Source: Artemia franciscana
Taxonomy: Eukaryota > Arthropoda > Branchiopoda > Anostraca > Artemiidae
DNA: 64,000 nucleotides
Direction of reading: 5' to 3'
NCBI RefSeq assembly: GCF_032884065.1
Contig: NW_027063596.1
Span: 62,001 to 126,000 of the forward strand
Position numbers and translations under genes: made by a program. Below are positions 11,716 through 22,263 of this stretch, piece by piece. Every line of letters starts with the position of its first letter. Position 1 is the first letter of the stretch. The notes under the pieces were generated by a model. The model was not told where the DNA came from. It ran no database searches and saw only the letters and a program-made list of their open reading frames with translations.

Positions 11716-12686
11716 TCACATTTAAATGGTGTCTGGTCTGTATGCACTCTCTGTTCGTGTTCAAATAGTCTGGTCAAGACAAGCATTTCTTAAATAAATC
11801 ATCTCTTAAACAGTGATTTTAAAAATGAAATTAATCTCAAATAAAATTAAACGAAAACAAACTAAAACATGAAAGTAGAAATTAAAGAATTAAATGAAAA
11901 TTAAGAAAAAAATTGATCTAAAATAAAGTAAGAAAAGTTTTGTGAAATAAGGAATTTTCTTAAGACAGTGAATAAAATAAAATTAATCTTAAATAAAATT
12001 AAACGAAAACAAACAAAAACATGAAAGTAGAAATTGTAAACATGAAAGTAGAAACAGTAAAAACATGAAAGTAGAAACAGATGATTTTAAAAAAATCATC
12101 TCTTAAACAGTTTCTCATCTGTATGAACTCTTAGCAGCTTATTCTAAAAAACTTGCTGTAGACAAGCATTTCGTACATATATCAATCACATTTGTTACAA
12201 TCAAGCAAATATGTATCACTACTTTTCATAGGATGATGATGAAATTGCTAAATAGACTAAACACATGAAAAAAAAACAATGCATTACTAATTGGTTGCAA
12301 GAATAACAGCCACAAACCAATGAGGATACAACTAGCATTACAAAATTTTCCTAAGCTACTACACACATCACATATGACAAGTTTATCACCTGTGCACAGT
12401 CTTTAAAAATTGAAAAAGAACAAATTTACGTGGATAATAGCAACAAACCAATGAGGATAAAGCTTGTGTTACAACAATTTTCCTTAACTCCTCCCTGCAC
12501 TTTTTGATGACTGTGAAAACGACTAAAATCAGAGGTTTTCCCACACATATCATATTTGAAAGGTTTCTCAACTGATTGCAGTCTTTGATAAGTGTTCAAA
12601 TTATCATCTTAAGAAGAACAATTCTCTCATGCATAACATGTAATTGGCTACTAACCCGTATGTCCTCTTTGGTGTTTGTTGAAGCT
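11716..12686 (-). pseudogene. Fossil zinc fingers 3' of zinc-finger gene 1
   Basis: Minus-strand remnants still show finger landmarks. Examples are 11718-11790 (inverse of a TGEKPFKC-like linker, then a helix-like segment), 12109-12190, 12350-12400 and 12540-12605 (a clear degenerate linker plus helix). Stops and indels interrupt all of them. At 12652-12686 the reading frame of gene 1 continues past its stop as an N-K-H-Q-R-G-H-T-G remnant and a final TAG. An AT-rich insertion with short tandem repeats (11821-12095) splits two of the remnants. The array of gene 1 was evidently longer in the past. Confidence 0.55.
11821..12095. repeat. Short direct repeats inserted between fossil fingers
   Basis: A block of about 60 bp reading 'aaataaaattaaacgaaaac' plus 'aaaacatgaaagtagaaat' occurs at about 11838-11885 and again at about 11990-12035. 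The word ACATGAAAGTAGAAA occurs four times. The flanks on both sides contain 'aaatcatctcttaaacag', a direct repeat bracketing the block. Confidence 0.55.
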
Positions 12687-13534
12687 TCATGATTGAGAAA
12701 ATGTTTGGTCACCATTATCACACTTAAACGGATCCTCAACCGTGTGAATTCTTAGATGTGTGCTCAAGTGTGCAGTTTGAGAAAACGCCTTGTCACATAC
12801 ATCACATTTAAACGGTTTCTCACCTGTATGCACCCTTTGGTGCCTTTTCAGACTTCCTGCTTGAGAAAAGGTTAGGTCACATACATCACATTTAAACGAT
12901 TTCCCAACCGTATGAATTCTTTTATGTGTGTTCAAGTTTCCAGTTTGAGAAAACGTTTTGTCACATAGATTACATTTAAACGGTTTTTCACCTGTATGCA
13001 CTCTTTGGTGTCTATTCAAAGTACCCGGTTGGGAAAAACATTTTTTACATACTTTGCACTTAAACGGCTTCTCACCTGTATGCACTTTTCGGTGCTTGTT
13101 AAAACTTCCTGCTAGAGAAAAAGTTCGATCACAAACATCACACTTAAATGGTTTCTCATCCGTATGCAATCCTTTATGTGTCTTCAAATTTTGTGCCACC
13201 GAAAAGGTCTTGTTACATTCGTCACATTTAAACGGTTTTTCGCCTGTATGCACTCTTTGGTGCTGGTTCAAATAACGCATTTGAGAAAATTTCTTGTCAC
13301 ATACCTCACATTTATATGTTTTTTTCTCTTTACGAGTTCTTTTATATCTTTCCAATTTTCCATACTTTTTACTTTGAAGGCAATTTTTCAAACTGGTTTC
13401 CTGATTTTCAAACCCCTTTGCTTCCAATTCCCTTGCACATGCATTTGAAAAACCACTCGTAGAAGGGTTCTTTGAAACAGCTAGTGACGTATTTCCCTGG
13501 AAGTGTAGTCAAGACACGTGGGGTGAAAAGTGAC
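12687..13534 (-). pseudogene. C2H2 zinc-finger gene 1, terminal exon C (broken)
   Basis: The exon begins at 13534 after a TTTTAG acceptor, as in the other copies. It encodes seven intact C2H2 fingers (F/Y-K-C-x2-C-x12-H-x3-H) joined by TGEKPF-type linkers, preceded by a Ser/Asn-rich leader and a basic YKRTRKEKKTY stretch; the fold is a DNA-binding one. Two lesions break it. A TGA at 13509-13511 replaces the Gly codon of the SGLHLQ leader found in copies 2 and 4 (PGLHLQ in copy 3). The eighth finger has lost its second Cys (KCDNGDQ) and ends in TGA at 12687-12689, although its frame once continued. No ATG lies near the start of the finger region in frame, so rescue by a later start looks unlikely. 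Exons B and A lie upstream at 14701-14865 and 18069-18230. Confidence 0.8.
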
Positions 13535-13984
13535 CTAAAATATACCAGTCTATAGAGAGAAGGAAAATCAAAACTATAAAAAAAGAAAACAATAATCGAT
13601 CTTTTAAGTCTACGACGTTTAAAATACGAATAAAACTAAATAACAAAAAAAATTGTTCAGTAGGTTTTTAAAAGTCTACAGAGTTAGAAAACAGTATATC
13701 TTTCGATATGTTTTAATAACTAATTTTATTTTTGGTCACTTCTCTCCCTCATGGTGATACTTATATTAGCTTTTAAAAGTGGTTATTCTAATGTAGCAAA
13801 AGAAAGAAAATGAAACCTTAAATGATAAAAAGTATACCTAGGGGTAAATCAAACGATATATTAAACATTTGTTGAAATATTACAACAAATATTAGGAGTT
13901 ATTGTAACCAAAATAGGAAGAGCTAATAGAATATATATCACATGTAGAAGATAATTTTTTTGTGTAGTTGCAAAGCTTTGGATT

Positions 13985-14225
13985 TAAAAAGAAGACGACA
14001 AAAGTCAAAGTTTCCTTAGGTCTTACAAATATCAGTTCAAATAGCGATACATCCATTTAATAAACAGTGAAAAGCAAACGCAAAAATTTCCAGATATTTT
14101 GGTCAGACATTCAGTTACACCGTCATCAGCAATATGTCTATTGTCATTGTGTTTCACTGTGTAATAAAATTATTTATTCCAATTTGAACGATTATTTGTA
14201 CAACCTGAGGAAAATGTGACTTTCG
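13985..14225. repeat. Small fold-back element in intron of zinc-finger gene 1
   Basis: Inverted arms of roughly 80-90 bp read outward from a central TCATCAGCAA region: 'gttcaaatagcgatacatcc' followed by 'aataaacagtgaaaagcaa' on the left, and 'tttcactgtgtaataaaa' with 'atttgaacgattatttgta' on the right. Related elements sit at the equivalent place in the introns of copy 2 and copy 4, so it was probably present before the genes duplicated. Confidence 0.6.
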
Positions 14226-14700
14226 TCGTTTTTAAATCAAGTAGCACTTATTATGTTCGTATACTATATTTCTATATCTTACTATGTTACTGTATTTCTA
14301 TAGGCAGTTCAGTCTAGCTTTAGGCAGTTTAGATGACAACGACCAATTTTCTGCTTATTTCAAATTCAACATGAAACCAAAAGAATAGATAGATTTACCT
14401 CTTAAATTATTAGGAAATATATACACTATAAATGTAAATTGTACAATTTTTATACAGATATAGTTCTAAGGCTTATTATCCAGCTTATTGAAAAATAATA
14501 AAACCCATCAAACAAACTTCAAGTGAAAATTTAGCAATTGTTCATAAAAAACACCAAAAACTGTTTGGCGAACATCTGCACATTGGAACAAGAAAAAACA
14601 AAAGTTCTATCTTAACATTAAGTCTCTTTGTCCTATTCTTTTCCAATAAAATATTATCCAACAAATTTCGATAAAAAAAAACACAATATTTTAAATGTAC

Positions 14701-14865
14701 CTTCATTGTTAGAACATTTTGATTCCTGGGTGCCGTATTCAAATTTACATGGTCTTAAAATGCTAGCTAGATTGTGCAAACGAACATCTTCAAGTTTTGG
14801 TGACAAAAGAGGGTTTGGAAAATGAAAGGGCTTCTCGTCGTCACCTGGTAAAGCATCTTCGATTT
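14701..14865 (-). pseudogene. Zinc-finger gene 1, exon B
   Basis: This is a 165-nt exon with an acceptor at 14866-14867 (AG after a T-rich tract) and a GTACAT donor just below 14701. The frame is fully open and acidic/hydrophilic: E-I-E-D-A-L-P-G-D-D-E-K-P, then LLSPKLEDV and CKFEYGTQESKCSNNEG. It enters with 2 nt of a split codon and leaves with 1 nt, so the last codon becomes GGT across the junction and reads into the zinc-finger exon. Exon B of copy 2 (45479-45643) has the same length and phases. I do not recognise a domain. It is classed as pseudogene only because the rest of gene 1 is broken. Confidence 0.7.
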
Positions 14866-15104
14866 CTAAAAAAAAATTCAAATAAACGGACATAAAAAAA
14901 AATTAACAGCAAATTTTACTACGCAAATCTGACTGCTTTTTCTTTTTTTTGTTAGGCTACGTGTAAAAATATAAATATACAGACATTACAAGTAAACATA
15001 AAATTACATGTAAGATATATATGCAGGATTTTTCACAGATCATTTTTAAAATCTACTTTTAATAAAGCAAAAGAAAACCAGGAATATTAAATGAAATTCA
15101 TTAA

Positions 15105-15480
15105 CATAGAAGGAATTGACAAAACACAAAATCGAAAAGAAAAGAAAGAACGAGGACTAAATAGCCAATGAAAAAATTGAAAATTATGCGAATATTTCGG
15201 CCAAGAACTCCGCTTGACCGTTCTCAGTGCAGGATAGACTGATTAAAATATAAAAAAAAACCGTTTGCTTTGTTTTGTTTTAAAACAAAAAACAAACAAA
15301 AGTTTTTTTTTGTTTTTTTTTATCAGTTTATTCTGCACTGATGACGGTCAAGCGGAGGTCTTGTCTGAAATATTTGCATCCAATTTTTTCACTGGCTGTT
15401 TATTTTTTTCGTTCTTCTTTTCTTTGCTATTTTATGTTTCGTCATGATTAGCCAGTGTGATCTCAAAAATTACTTATATC
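15105..15480. mobile_element. Fold-back (inverted-arm) element, copy 1
   Basis: The left arm (about 15125-15245) and right arm (about 15330-15445) are imperfect complements. Examples are 'gcgaatatttcggccaag' with 'cttgtctgaaatatttgc', and 'ccgcttgaccgttctcagtgca' with its inverse near 15335-15355. The loop is T/A-rich. The matching intron of copy 2 (around 45870-45890) lacks this block and runs directly from 'aatgaaattcatt' to 'acgaattaaaac', so this is an insertion into the intron of gene 1. It belongs to the same family as the larger fold-back at 54418-56715. Confidence 0.65.
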
Positions 15481-15559
15481 ACGAATTAAAACCTGAAATC
15501 CATAACAAAGAACGAGTTGCTGGATAGGACAAATGTATTGAATACAAAAAAAAACAAAA

Positions 15560-17017
15560 AAAAAAAACAAAAGCTCATATGGCACTTGTGACGAAGTCGG
15601 AAGAGCCAAGAACTCATATGGTATGAGCTCTGGCAAAATTCTAAGAATCAACAGATTGCTTTAAAAGGAAAATCAGAGGCTTCACAAGGACCTTCTAAAT
15701 ATCAAAATTCATTCAGATCCGATCGTCCACTCGTAAGTTAAAATAATCCAAATCTTTCAAATTTTTCCTCTCCCTTCAGCCCCCAGATGGTCGAACCGGG
15801 GAAAACGACTTTATCAAGTCAATTTGTGCAGCTCCCTGACACCCCTACCAATTTTCATCGTCCTACCACGTCCAGAAGCACTAAACTCGCCAAAGCACTT
15901 AACCCCCCCCCCTAACTTCCCCAAAGAGAGTGGATCCAGTCCGGTTACGTCAATCAAGTATCTACGAAATTATAAGCGTTTTAAAAGATTTCCAATTTCC
16001 CCCTCCAACTCCTTCCAATGTCAACAGATCTGGTCGGGATTTGAAATAAGAGCTCTGAGACATGAGTTCCTTCTAAATATCAAATTTCATTAAGATCCGG
16101 CCACCCGTTCTTAAGTTAAAATACCTTAATTTTTTCTAATTTTTCCAAACTAATACTCCCCAGCTCTCCTAAAGAGAACAGATTCGTTCCAATTATGTCA
16201 ATCATGTATCCATAACTTGTGCTTATTCTTCCCATCAAGTTTCATCCCGATCTTTCCATTCTAAGCCTTTTCCAGGATTTCCAGTTTTACCCCTCCAGCG
16301 CCCCCTCAATGTCACCGCATCTGGTAGGGATTTAAAATAAGAGTTATAAAGCACAAAATTCTTCTAAAGATCAAATTTCATTAAGCTCTAATCACCCCTT
16401 CGTAAGTTATAAAAACCTCATTTTTCCTAGTTTTTCCGAATTACTCCCCCTCCCCCAACTCCACCAAAGAGAGCGGATCCGGTCCGGTTATTTTCGTCAC
16501 ATATCTTGGACTTGTGCTTATTCTTCCCACCACGTTTCATCCTAATCTTTCCGCTTTAAGCGTTTTCCAAGATTCCCTCCCCCCCCCGTGACACTGGATA
16601 TGGTCGGGATCTAAAATAAAATATCTGAGATCACTCCTTCGTTCGTTAAAAATACCTAATTTTTTCTAATTTTTCAGAATTAACCCTGCCCCACCCCAAC
16701 TCCCCCAAAGAGAGCGGATCCGTTCCGGTTACGTCAGTCAAGTATCTAGAACTTGTGAATATTTTGACCGCCATGTTTCATCCCTATTTTTCAACTCTAA
16801 GCGTTTTCCAAGATTTTAGGTCCCCCCCCCCCCAAATCTCCGCAAAGTCACCGGATCCGGTCGGGATTTGAAATAAGAACTCTGAGACATGATATTCTTA
16901 TAAACATCAAATTTCATTGAGATCCTATAACCCATTCGTAATTCAAAAATACCTCATTTTTTCTAATTTTTCCGATTTAACCGTCCCCCAACTTGGTAGA
17001 TACAAGTGCCATAAAAA
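15560..17017 (+). mobile_element. Tandem-unit element with 3' hairpin (copy C)
   Basis: It begins at an A tract followed by AAGCTCATATGGCACTTGTGACG and ends ACAAGTGCCATAAAAAC. The body has about three to four roughly 300-bp units with the family core ('gggatttRaaataagagctctgagac' and 'tttcattaagatccg'). It lies in the intron between exons A and B of zinc-finger gene 1. The paralogous intron of copy 2 (45955-46010) lacks it and reads straight through an A-rich 'gaataaaaaaacaaaaac' site, which supports insertion into A-rich DNA. The terminal hairpin is less perfect than in copies D, E and F. Confidence 0.65.
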
Positions 17018-17019
17018 CA

Positions 17020-18010
17020 AATGTTTTACAGCTTAACAATCATAATCAATAGACAATTAAGTAGAAAAACAGGAAACAATCGAGGTTTTCTGCATTAGTT
17101 CACAAAACATAAAATATAAAATATAGTCTCCCAAAGTTTAGCAGCTGAATTCAAATAATTTTATTCGTCTCTTTACATGTATTATGATTAGAAATTAACA
17201 TTTGAACCCCCACTACCATTGCACAGTAGAAATATTTCGTTCATCGTACCATCACAAAGAAAAGATTTAATGAGAATTTCTCTATCGGATGATTAATCGT
17301 CTCACCAAACTTAAAAATTAAACTATAATAAACTGAATTTAAATGTGTTTTGCATGACAAAGAATCGTTAAAAACCAGAACATCTGCAGTTACATTTTGT
17401 TTTCTTGAAACCAATTCATGAGCAAGGAGGAAAAGGGGGGACAATTATTTTGTAGAGCAAAGTAGCTTTTTATTTATTCTGCAACAAAAAATTTAACTGT
17501 ACAACTTACTGCTATCTAATTTTTACAAAGCAAAAGAAAACAAAAAAGATTCAACAAAACTCATTATTGTACAAATTCAAACCTTCAATTCATGACATAA
17601 AAATCATAACAGAGAACGAGTTTCGGGATAAGTGTAAATTACGGATAACGTACTGAATACCAATAAAATAGCATTTTACAGCTTAACCATCACAAAAAGA
17701 CAATTAAAATTAAAAAAAAAATACCAATGAACCGGGGTTTTCTACATTAGTTCCCAAAACATAAAATACAAAATATAATCTTCTTAAATTTAGCAGCGGA
17801 ATTCAACTAACTTTATTCCTCTCTTACATGTATTAAAATTTGATGTTCCCATCTGAACCCCCACAATTACTCCTGCTTAGGTGGAAATATTTCATTTGTT
17901 ATACCAGCACAGAGGAAAGATTGACAGAACATTTCTCTACCAGATGATTAATTGTTTTGCCGAACTTGACCACTAAATAAGCAAGGGGGAAATAAAAGGA
18001 TAATTATTTT
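17020..18010. repeat. Local duplication of intron sequence in zinc-finger gene 1
   Basis: The stretch from 'ttttacagcttaacaatcat' (about 17024-17510) recurs as 'ttttacagcttaaccatcac' (about 17672-18065), including the 'tctgcattagttcac', 'ttcctctcttacatgtatt' and 'agagcaaagtagctttt' blocks. The first unit reaches a donor-like CAACTTAC at about 17502-17509, but exon A is missing there and intron sequence resumes. Copy 2 has one unit only (about 45985-46470). The tandem duplication therefore happened in gene 1 after the copies separated. Confidence 0.6.
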
Positions 18011-18068
18011 CTAGAGCAAAGTAGCTTTTCTTTTATTCTGTCACAGAAAATGTAACTATGCAACTTAC

Positions 18069-18230
18069 CGTTTTTGATAATAGGATCCTCAGAAACCGAA
18101 ATGGGATAAGCCATTTTTGAAATTTGCGGCAAGTCTATAAAATACCTTGGAACGGAGTTAATGCAAATTATGAGAAGTATAGTACCATCATCGAAACTTG
18201 AATACAACACAGATTTTAGTCAGGAAAGTC
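18069..18230 (-). pseudogene. Zinc-finger gene 1, exon A (stop codon inside)
   Basis: This is a 162-nt exon with an AG acceptor at 18231-18232 and a GTAAG donor at 18064-18068. The frame shared with copy 2 reads L-S-stop-L-K-S-V-L-Y, then SFDDGTILLIICINSV and IDLPQISKMAYP. The stop is TGA where copy 2 has CGA (Arg), a C-to-T change at a CpG. Phase matches exon B (one G left over). I recognise no known domain. The stop would end translation before the fingers unless the true start lies downstream. Confidence 0.65.
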
Positions 18231-18239
18231 CTAAAATAC

Positions 18240-18770
18240 AAAAGGTTTTAGGATTGATGACTAAGAATGACTTTTAACTACTACAGACCAGATTTTCTCT
18301 TAATATATTTGAAAGAAAAGGCTCAACTCCTTCAGCAGTCAAAGGCATTACAAATCGGATTTTTTTTCAAAGGGTGCTAAAAATCAAAAACTGTCTTTTT
18401 GATGTAACTAAATTTAAAGTGTATTTATGGATTTTAAGTTATAATTAACTTTTACAGTGAAATAGCCAAATAAAGCTGTAAGCTTATTCCCTTAGCTGTT
18501 TCTGTTAGTAAGTTTTCAATCCGATAATTTGGAAGATTTGGTTTAATTCCTTAAACTAAAGCTTCATTGATGGCTTAAATACTTTAAACACTACAAAATG
18601 TAGGCCTCTTATGTATATGTCATTATATATTTCCAAGAGGGTGTATACAGCTGTTCTTACTTTTAGGACTTCAAGCATGTGACAACAGATTTAAAATCCG
18701 ATCCAGAAAAATGCTATGTAATAGCATTGTATTTATCAATTCAAAATTGAATCAAAATTAAGTAATTACC
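18240..18770. repeat. Upstream flank shared with zinc-finger gene 2
   Basis: Sequence upstream of exon A is similar to 46640-47150 upstream of copy 2's exon A, including 'agctgttcttactttt' and 'agtaagtttt' blocks. The duplication therefore extends at least 500 bp beyond exon A. A donor-like AAGTAAGAAC on the minus strand is conserved, but no reading frame joins exon A in phase, so I do not call an exon here. Confidence 0.5.
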
Positions 18771-19254
18771 GTCTAAAGCAATTTCAAATCAAAATTGAAA
18801 CTCAAGCAATTTATGAAATATTTCTAAAAAAATCAGTCTTTTGTCTCTTAATATAGGCTATATTAAAATGAAACAATGTTTGAATAAAATGCTACTGAAA
18901 ATTAACCGACTCTTTAACTAACGATGGCAATCTTCCTGGGACCCACTTATGAAAAGGTCTAAATTTGCTTTGAATTACTTTTTACCCAAATATGGTTAAC
19001 CAATGTTCCAATATCTTTAACAGTGTCAATATCAATATCAATATCCCTATCCAATATGTTTTCTATATATCATGTTTACAGTGACAGCTGTAACCTAGGA
19101 ACGAGCAAACCGCAACCCTTTCCCAACCAAAAGAATAAAAATATGTTCTTTTTAGTTTATTCCAAAAGCCGTTTTTTGTTCAAACAGTTATTCAGAGAGG
19201 TAAGAGACCCTCTAGCATTTATCCATTTTATCTTATTGTAAGTGATTAAATAAG

Positions 19255-19990
19255 TAAAACTATTTTTTTTCAATCGAAAGTAAGGAAAAACATTAAAATT
19301 TAAAACGAACAAATCTATTACACATAACAGGGGATTCACCCCTTCGCAAATACCTGGCTCTTTACGCTTAAGTTCAAATTTTGTTCCAAGAATGACCTCG
19401 GATTCACAAAGGGTTTAATTAGAACAAAAGCTCTTATGAAAGCAATAAAAAAAACTTTAGCGTAAAGAGCGAGGTATTGACGAGGGGTGAACCCTCTCAG
19501 ATACGTAATAATTTCTGTTCGTTTTATGTTTTAATGTTGCTTCTTACTTTCAGTTGAAAAACTTATTGTTTTTATTTAATTTTTGATCGTTGTTCAAATA
19601 ATACTGGGAAATCCGGCGGCCCCTACATAGAAAATTCCCTTCTCCCATGAAAAATTCCTCCCATGTCACCTTTTACTTACCCCCAGAACAGAATCCCCCT
19701 GAAAACGTCTATATGCCTCCTAATAACCAGTACTATATGTAGACAATGGGCAAAGTTCATATCAAAGACACATTTATTAGATTTTTCGACTATACTGAAT
19801 AAAATTTACTATTTCAAAATTTTAATCAGGTGACTTTGGGTCAAAATAAGCGTGGGAAGGAGCTTAGTTTCCCTCCAATTTTCATGGTCCCTTAAAAGGG
19901 CATTATAACTTTAAATTTCCGTTCAAATGACCCCTCTCGCCATATTCTGGGACCACTCGGTCCTTTGTAGAAACACCAAGAGTTGGTAAT
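19255..19990. repeat. Dispersed repeat with fold-back head (copy 1)
   Basis: Inverted arms flank a core. Near 19268 the left arm reads 'caatcgaaagtaaggaaaaacatt' and the inverse is near 19525-19560. The words 'ctttacgcttaagtt' and 'aactttagcgtaaagagcgagg' are also inverted. A C-rich tail follows with 'gaaaattcccttctccc', 'tttttcgactatactga' and 'gggcattataactttaaatttccg'. A related copy is at 37875-38705. There is no gene inside. Confidence 0.6.
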
Positions 19991-20283
19991 ACCAATATCC
20001 CCCTCCTGCGTGTTCTTGAACGAAAATCAACTCACAAACATATTTAATACTACAATATAAAGAACCTTCAATATATTCCTTTAAACACTTCGTATTTGGG
20101 ACTCGTCAGTTAACATTAAGAAGTGAATGGGGCGATCATTCAGCAATAAAAAAAGGTTTGGCTGAGATTACATGTCATTTTCAACCCATTTAATAACGAG
20201 GTGGTTAATACAAAAACACTTTTGTTTGTCCTGATATTGATTGCTATTTAGCTATTCTTAGGCCACGACAATTAGATCATGAA

Positions 20284-20640
20284 GTGGACTATGACAGGGG
20301 TCATTCGGCAAAGTCCGGTTACGATCTAAACAATTGGTTTGCTAAGTTATTTCGTACTGCATTACCCCCAGCTAAAAATATATTGCTCCAGTTACTGTGG
20401 ATTTTCCGGCCTTTAAACTACATGATTTGGGATCTGGGAAGGAATTTAAAGAAACTGTTTCACAAAATCTCGGTCCGGGGCGAGATTACTCGTTGACCGA
20501 TTGAAATCTGAACAAAGCGGAAAAGGTTCATACGGGCAGGAATCACCTCGTCACTCATTAGTATCAACTCATATGAGAAGCAAAAAACATCACTCTTGTT
20601 AAAGAAGAAAAAGAAACCAAAAGTAAAAATTATTAGATCC
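20284..20640 (+). pseudogene. PX-like Polinton minor protein remnant
   Basis: The open part (20284-20496) shows an R-G-H motif followed by W-F-A-K-L-F-R-T-A-L-P, like the 'RGxG...LFR..lP..K' start of Polinton PX proteins. The frame may begin further upstream, at about 20240. After a stop, a lysine-rich stretch (about 20590-20650) resembles the basic tail of such proteins but is in other frames. The frame is disrupted and no product is expected. Assignment depends partly on the capsid-like fragment that follows directly. Confidence 0.4.
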
Positions 20641-20662
20641 AAAAAGTATTTCCTTCCTAGAA

Positions 20663-21815
20663 ATGGCATACCTACCACATAAAGAATCTCATCCTTTAGT
20701 CAACTTATATCTAATTCTTTTCGACGCAGGAAATGTTGATGTGAGTGTAAAACATCGTTACTACGAACTATTTTATCCCCAACAACAGCTCTCTGAAAAC
20801 ATACATATTGAAATTTATTCTAGTGAAGACTATTTCATAGATTTGACATCCACATTTATAGTTTTACATGTGATTGTCAAAAAATCTAACAATGAAAAAC
20901 CTAGTGTATTCGAGGGGTTATCCCATGAAAATTACGAACTTAACAAATTGTTTAGACAAATAAGTGTCAACACAAATAGAACACAAGTGAGCAAAAGCAA
21001 CAATCTTTCAAACTACGAAAGTTAAATACAATTCGTGTTGATGATTCCATCGTCCTATAAGCTATTGAGAGGCTTAACTATTGGATATGAATATAAAACG
21101 GACACTAACACTAGCAATATACTTAGAAATGTGACAACTCAAAAATTACAGTTGGTTTGGAAAATAAATCATAAAATAATTGATATTTCTCGATGGATGC
21201 CTTCCAATATTAAGATTGATATATAGCTACACCTTGCTCCGTCTCTCTCTCACTTTGGCAATACTTCATGTAAGAAAGCAATAGGTTATGAGTTCTGTTG
21301 CTTTGCAATTGAGAAATTGAGAGCTAGTGGAAATAATATCCAGCTGCTCGTTTTAAATCAAATCACAAAATTAACGATGTATTGCTACGAGTACGCGTAC
21401 CTACACAGATTCGTCATTTATCAATGACGAAATTCCTTCAAAACTTACTTTGCCTTTTATAAAGTTTGCGAATGCAATTAAATCAGGGACAAATTCTCGA
21501 TATAAATTAGAAACGTTTGGACTTCCATCGCTTGTACGTAACGTGAATGGAATTCCCCTACGCAATTTATCCTTTGATTAATCCTATAGGATCCTATATG
21601 AATCGACAATGCATTTCCTAGATCGAGATCCACTACCATTAAAAATTATATAACCGATGAAAAGTATACAAAAACTTATGGTATCATTGTATTGGATTTA
21701 CTGGTACTAAAGATAAGAGTATTGTTCAAACGAGAATAGTACATTTAAAGTGTACCTTTGCCGGACCATTAGAGGAGAGTATATAATTAATCTCGCTAAA
21801 ACGATTTGAAACCTA
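20663..21815 (+). pseudogene. Polinton-type major capsid-like protein, decayed
   Basis: The first open segment (20663-21025) contains I-E-I-Y-S-S-E-D-Y-F-I-D-L-T-S-T, matching the 'I.F...g..DYIDL..T' start of Polinton double-jelly-roll capsid proteins (the F54H12.2-like family). A second segment (21035-21226) is in another frame. Later pieces at about 21450-21575 (a SLV-x-NVNGIPL motif) and about 21730-21780 (a VHLKCTFAGPL motif) resemble its later strands. Multiple stops and frameshifts separate them. Known members are about 450-600 residues, and the span here is compatible with that. It is not functional. Confidence 0.5.
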
Positions 21816-21905
21816 TTAGGGAATTACTCCTGATGGTAGTGTTCTATTAGACTTGTCACCATGAATAAAAATCACATAATTAATGTATACAATTTGTAAC
21901 CCTAC

Positions 21906-22139
21906 ATGTCCAAAAAAAAATCCTATTGCATACCCTCATATTTCCTTGACTATTTTCACAGCGTTAAAAATATGTTTATCGTTGTTAATTGTAGCCCGTC
22001 AACTGTGGGACATTGGCTGTGCATCTTTCAAATAGCGAAGAGTATTAAATTTTTAGATCCTCTAGCCCTATTCTATGCATTAAACACGCCTCACATCAAA
22101 AACTTTCTAGAGGGGGTAAATCTATTATTCAAAATCTGA
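21906..22139 (+). pseudogene. Adenain-like cysteine protease fragment (Polinton PRO)
   Basis: This 77-codon open segment contains M-F-I-V-V-N-C-S-P-S-T-V-G-H-W-L, which matches the catalytic His region of Polinton/adenovirus-type (C5) proteases ('vNtdps..GHWl.i'). It is followed by an F-L-D-P-L segment in the place of the usual FDS/FDP motif. The catalytic Cys region was not found. The fragment is shorter than a full protease. Its place after the capsid-like relic supports the call. Confidence 0.5.
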
Positions 22140-22263
22140 AGCAAGTACATGAACAAAACCATTAATTTCAGTGCCCTAAGAGTGAAAGGCTTTAAAAAGA
22201 TATGTGACATTGTATATTAATAAAACTTGTATGTACAACAAAAAGCCTATGTCCTTTATCTTT

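Larger units (their letters stand above)
20230..22140 (+). mobile_element. Polinton/Maverick-like (adintovirus-like) remnant: PX, capsid, protease block
   Basis: Three plus-strand fragments lie in the order seen in Polintons: a PX-like basic protein, a major-capsid-like protein and an adenain-like cysteine protease. All are broken. No polymerase B, integrase or packaging ATPase fragment was recognised nearby, and no terminal inverted repeats were found, so this is a partial relic. The calls rest on weak motif resemblance and on gene order together. Confidence 0.5.
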
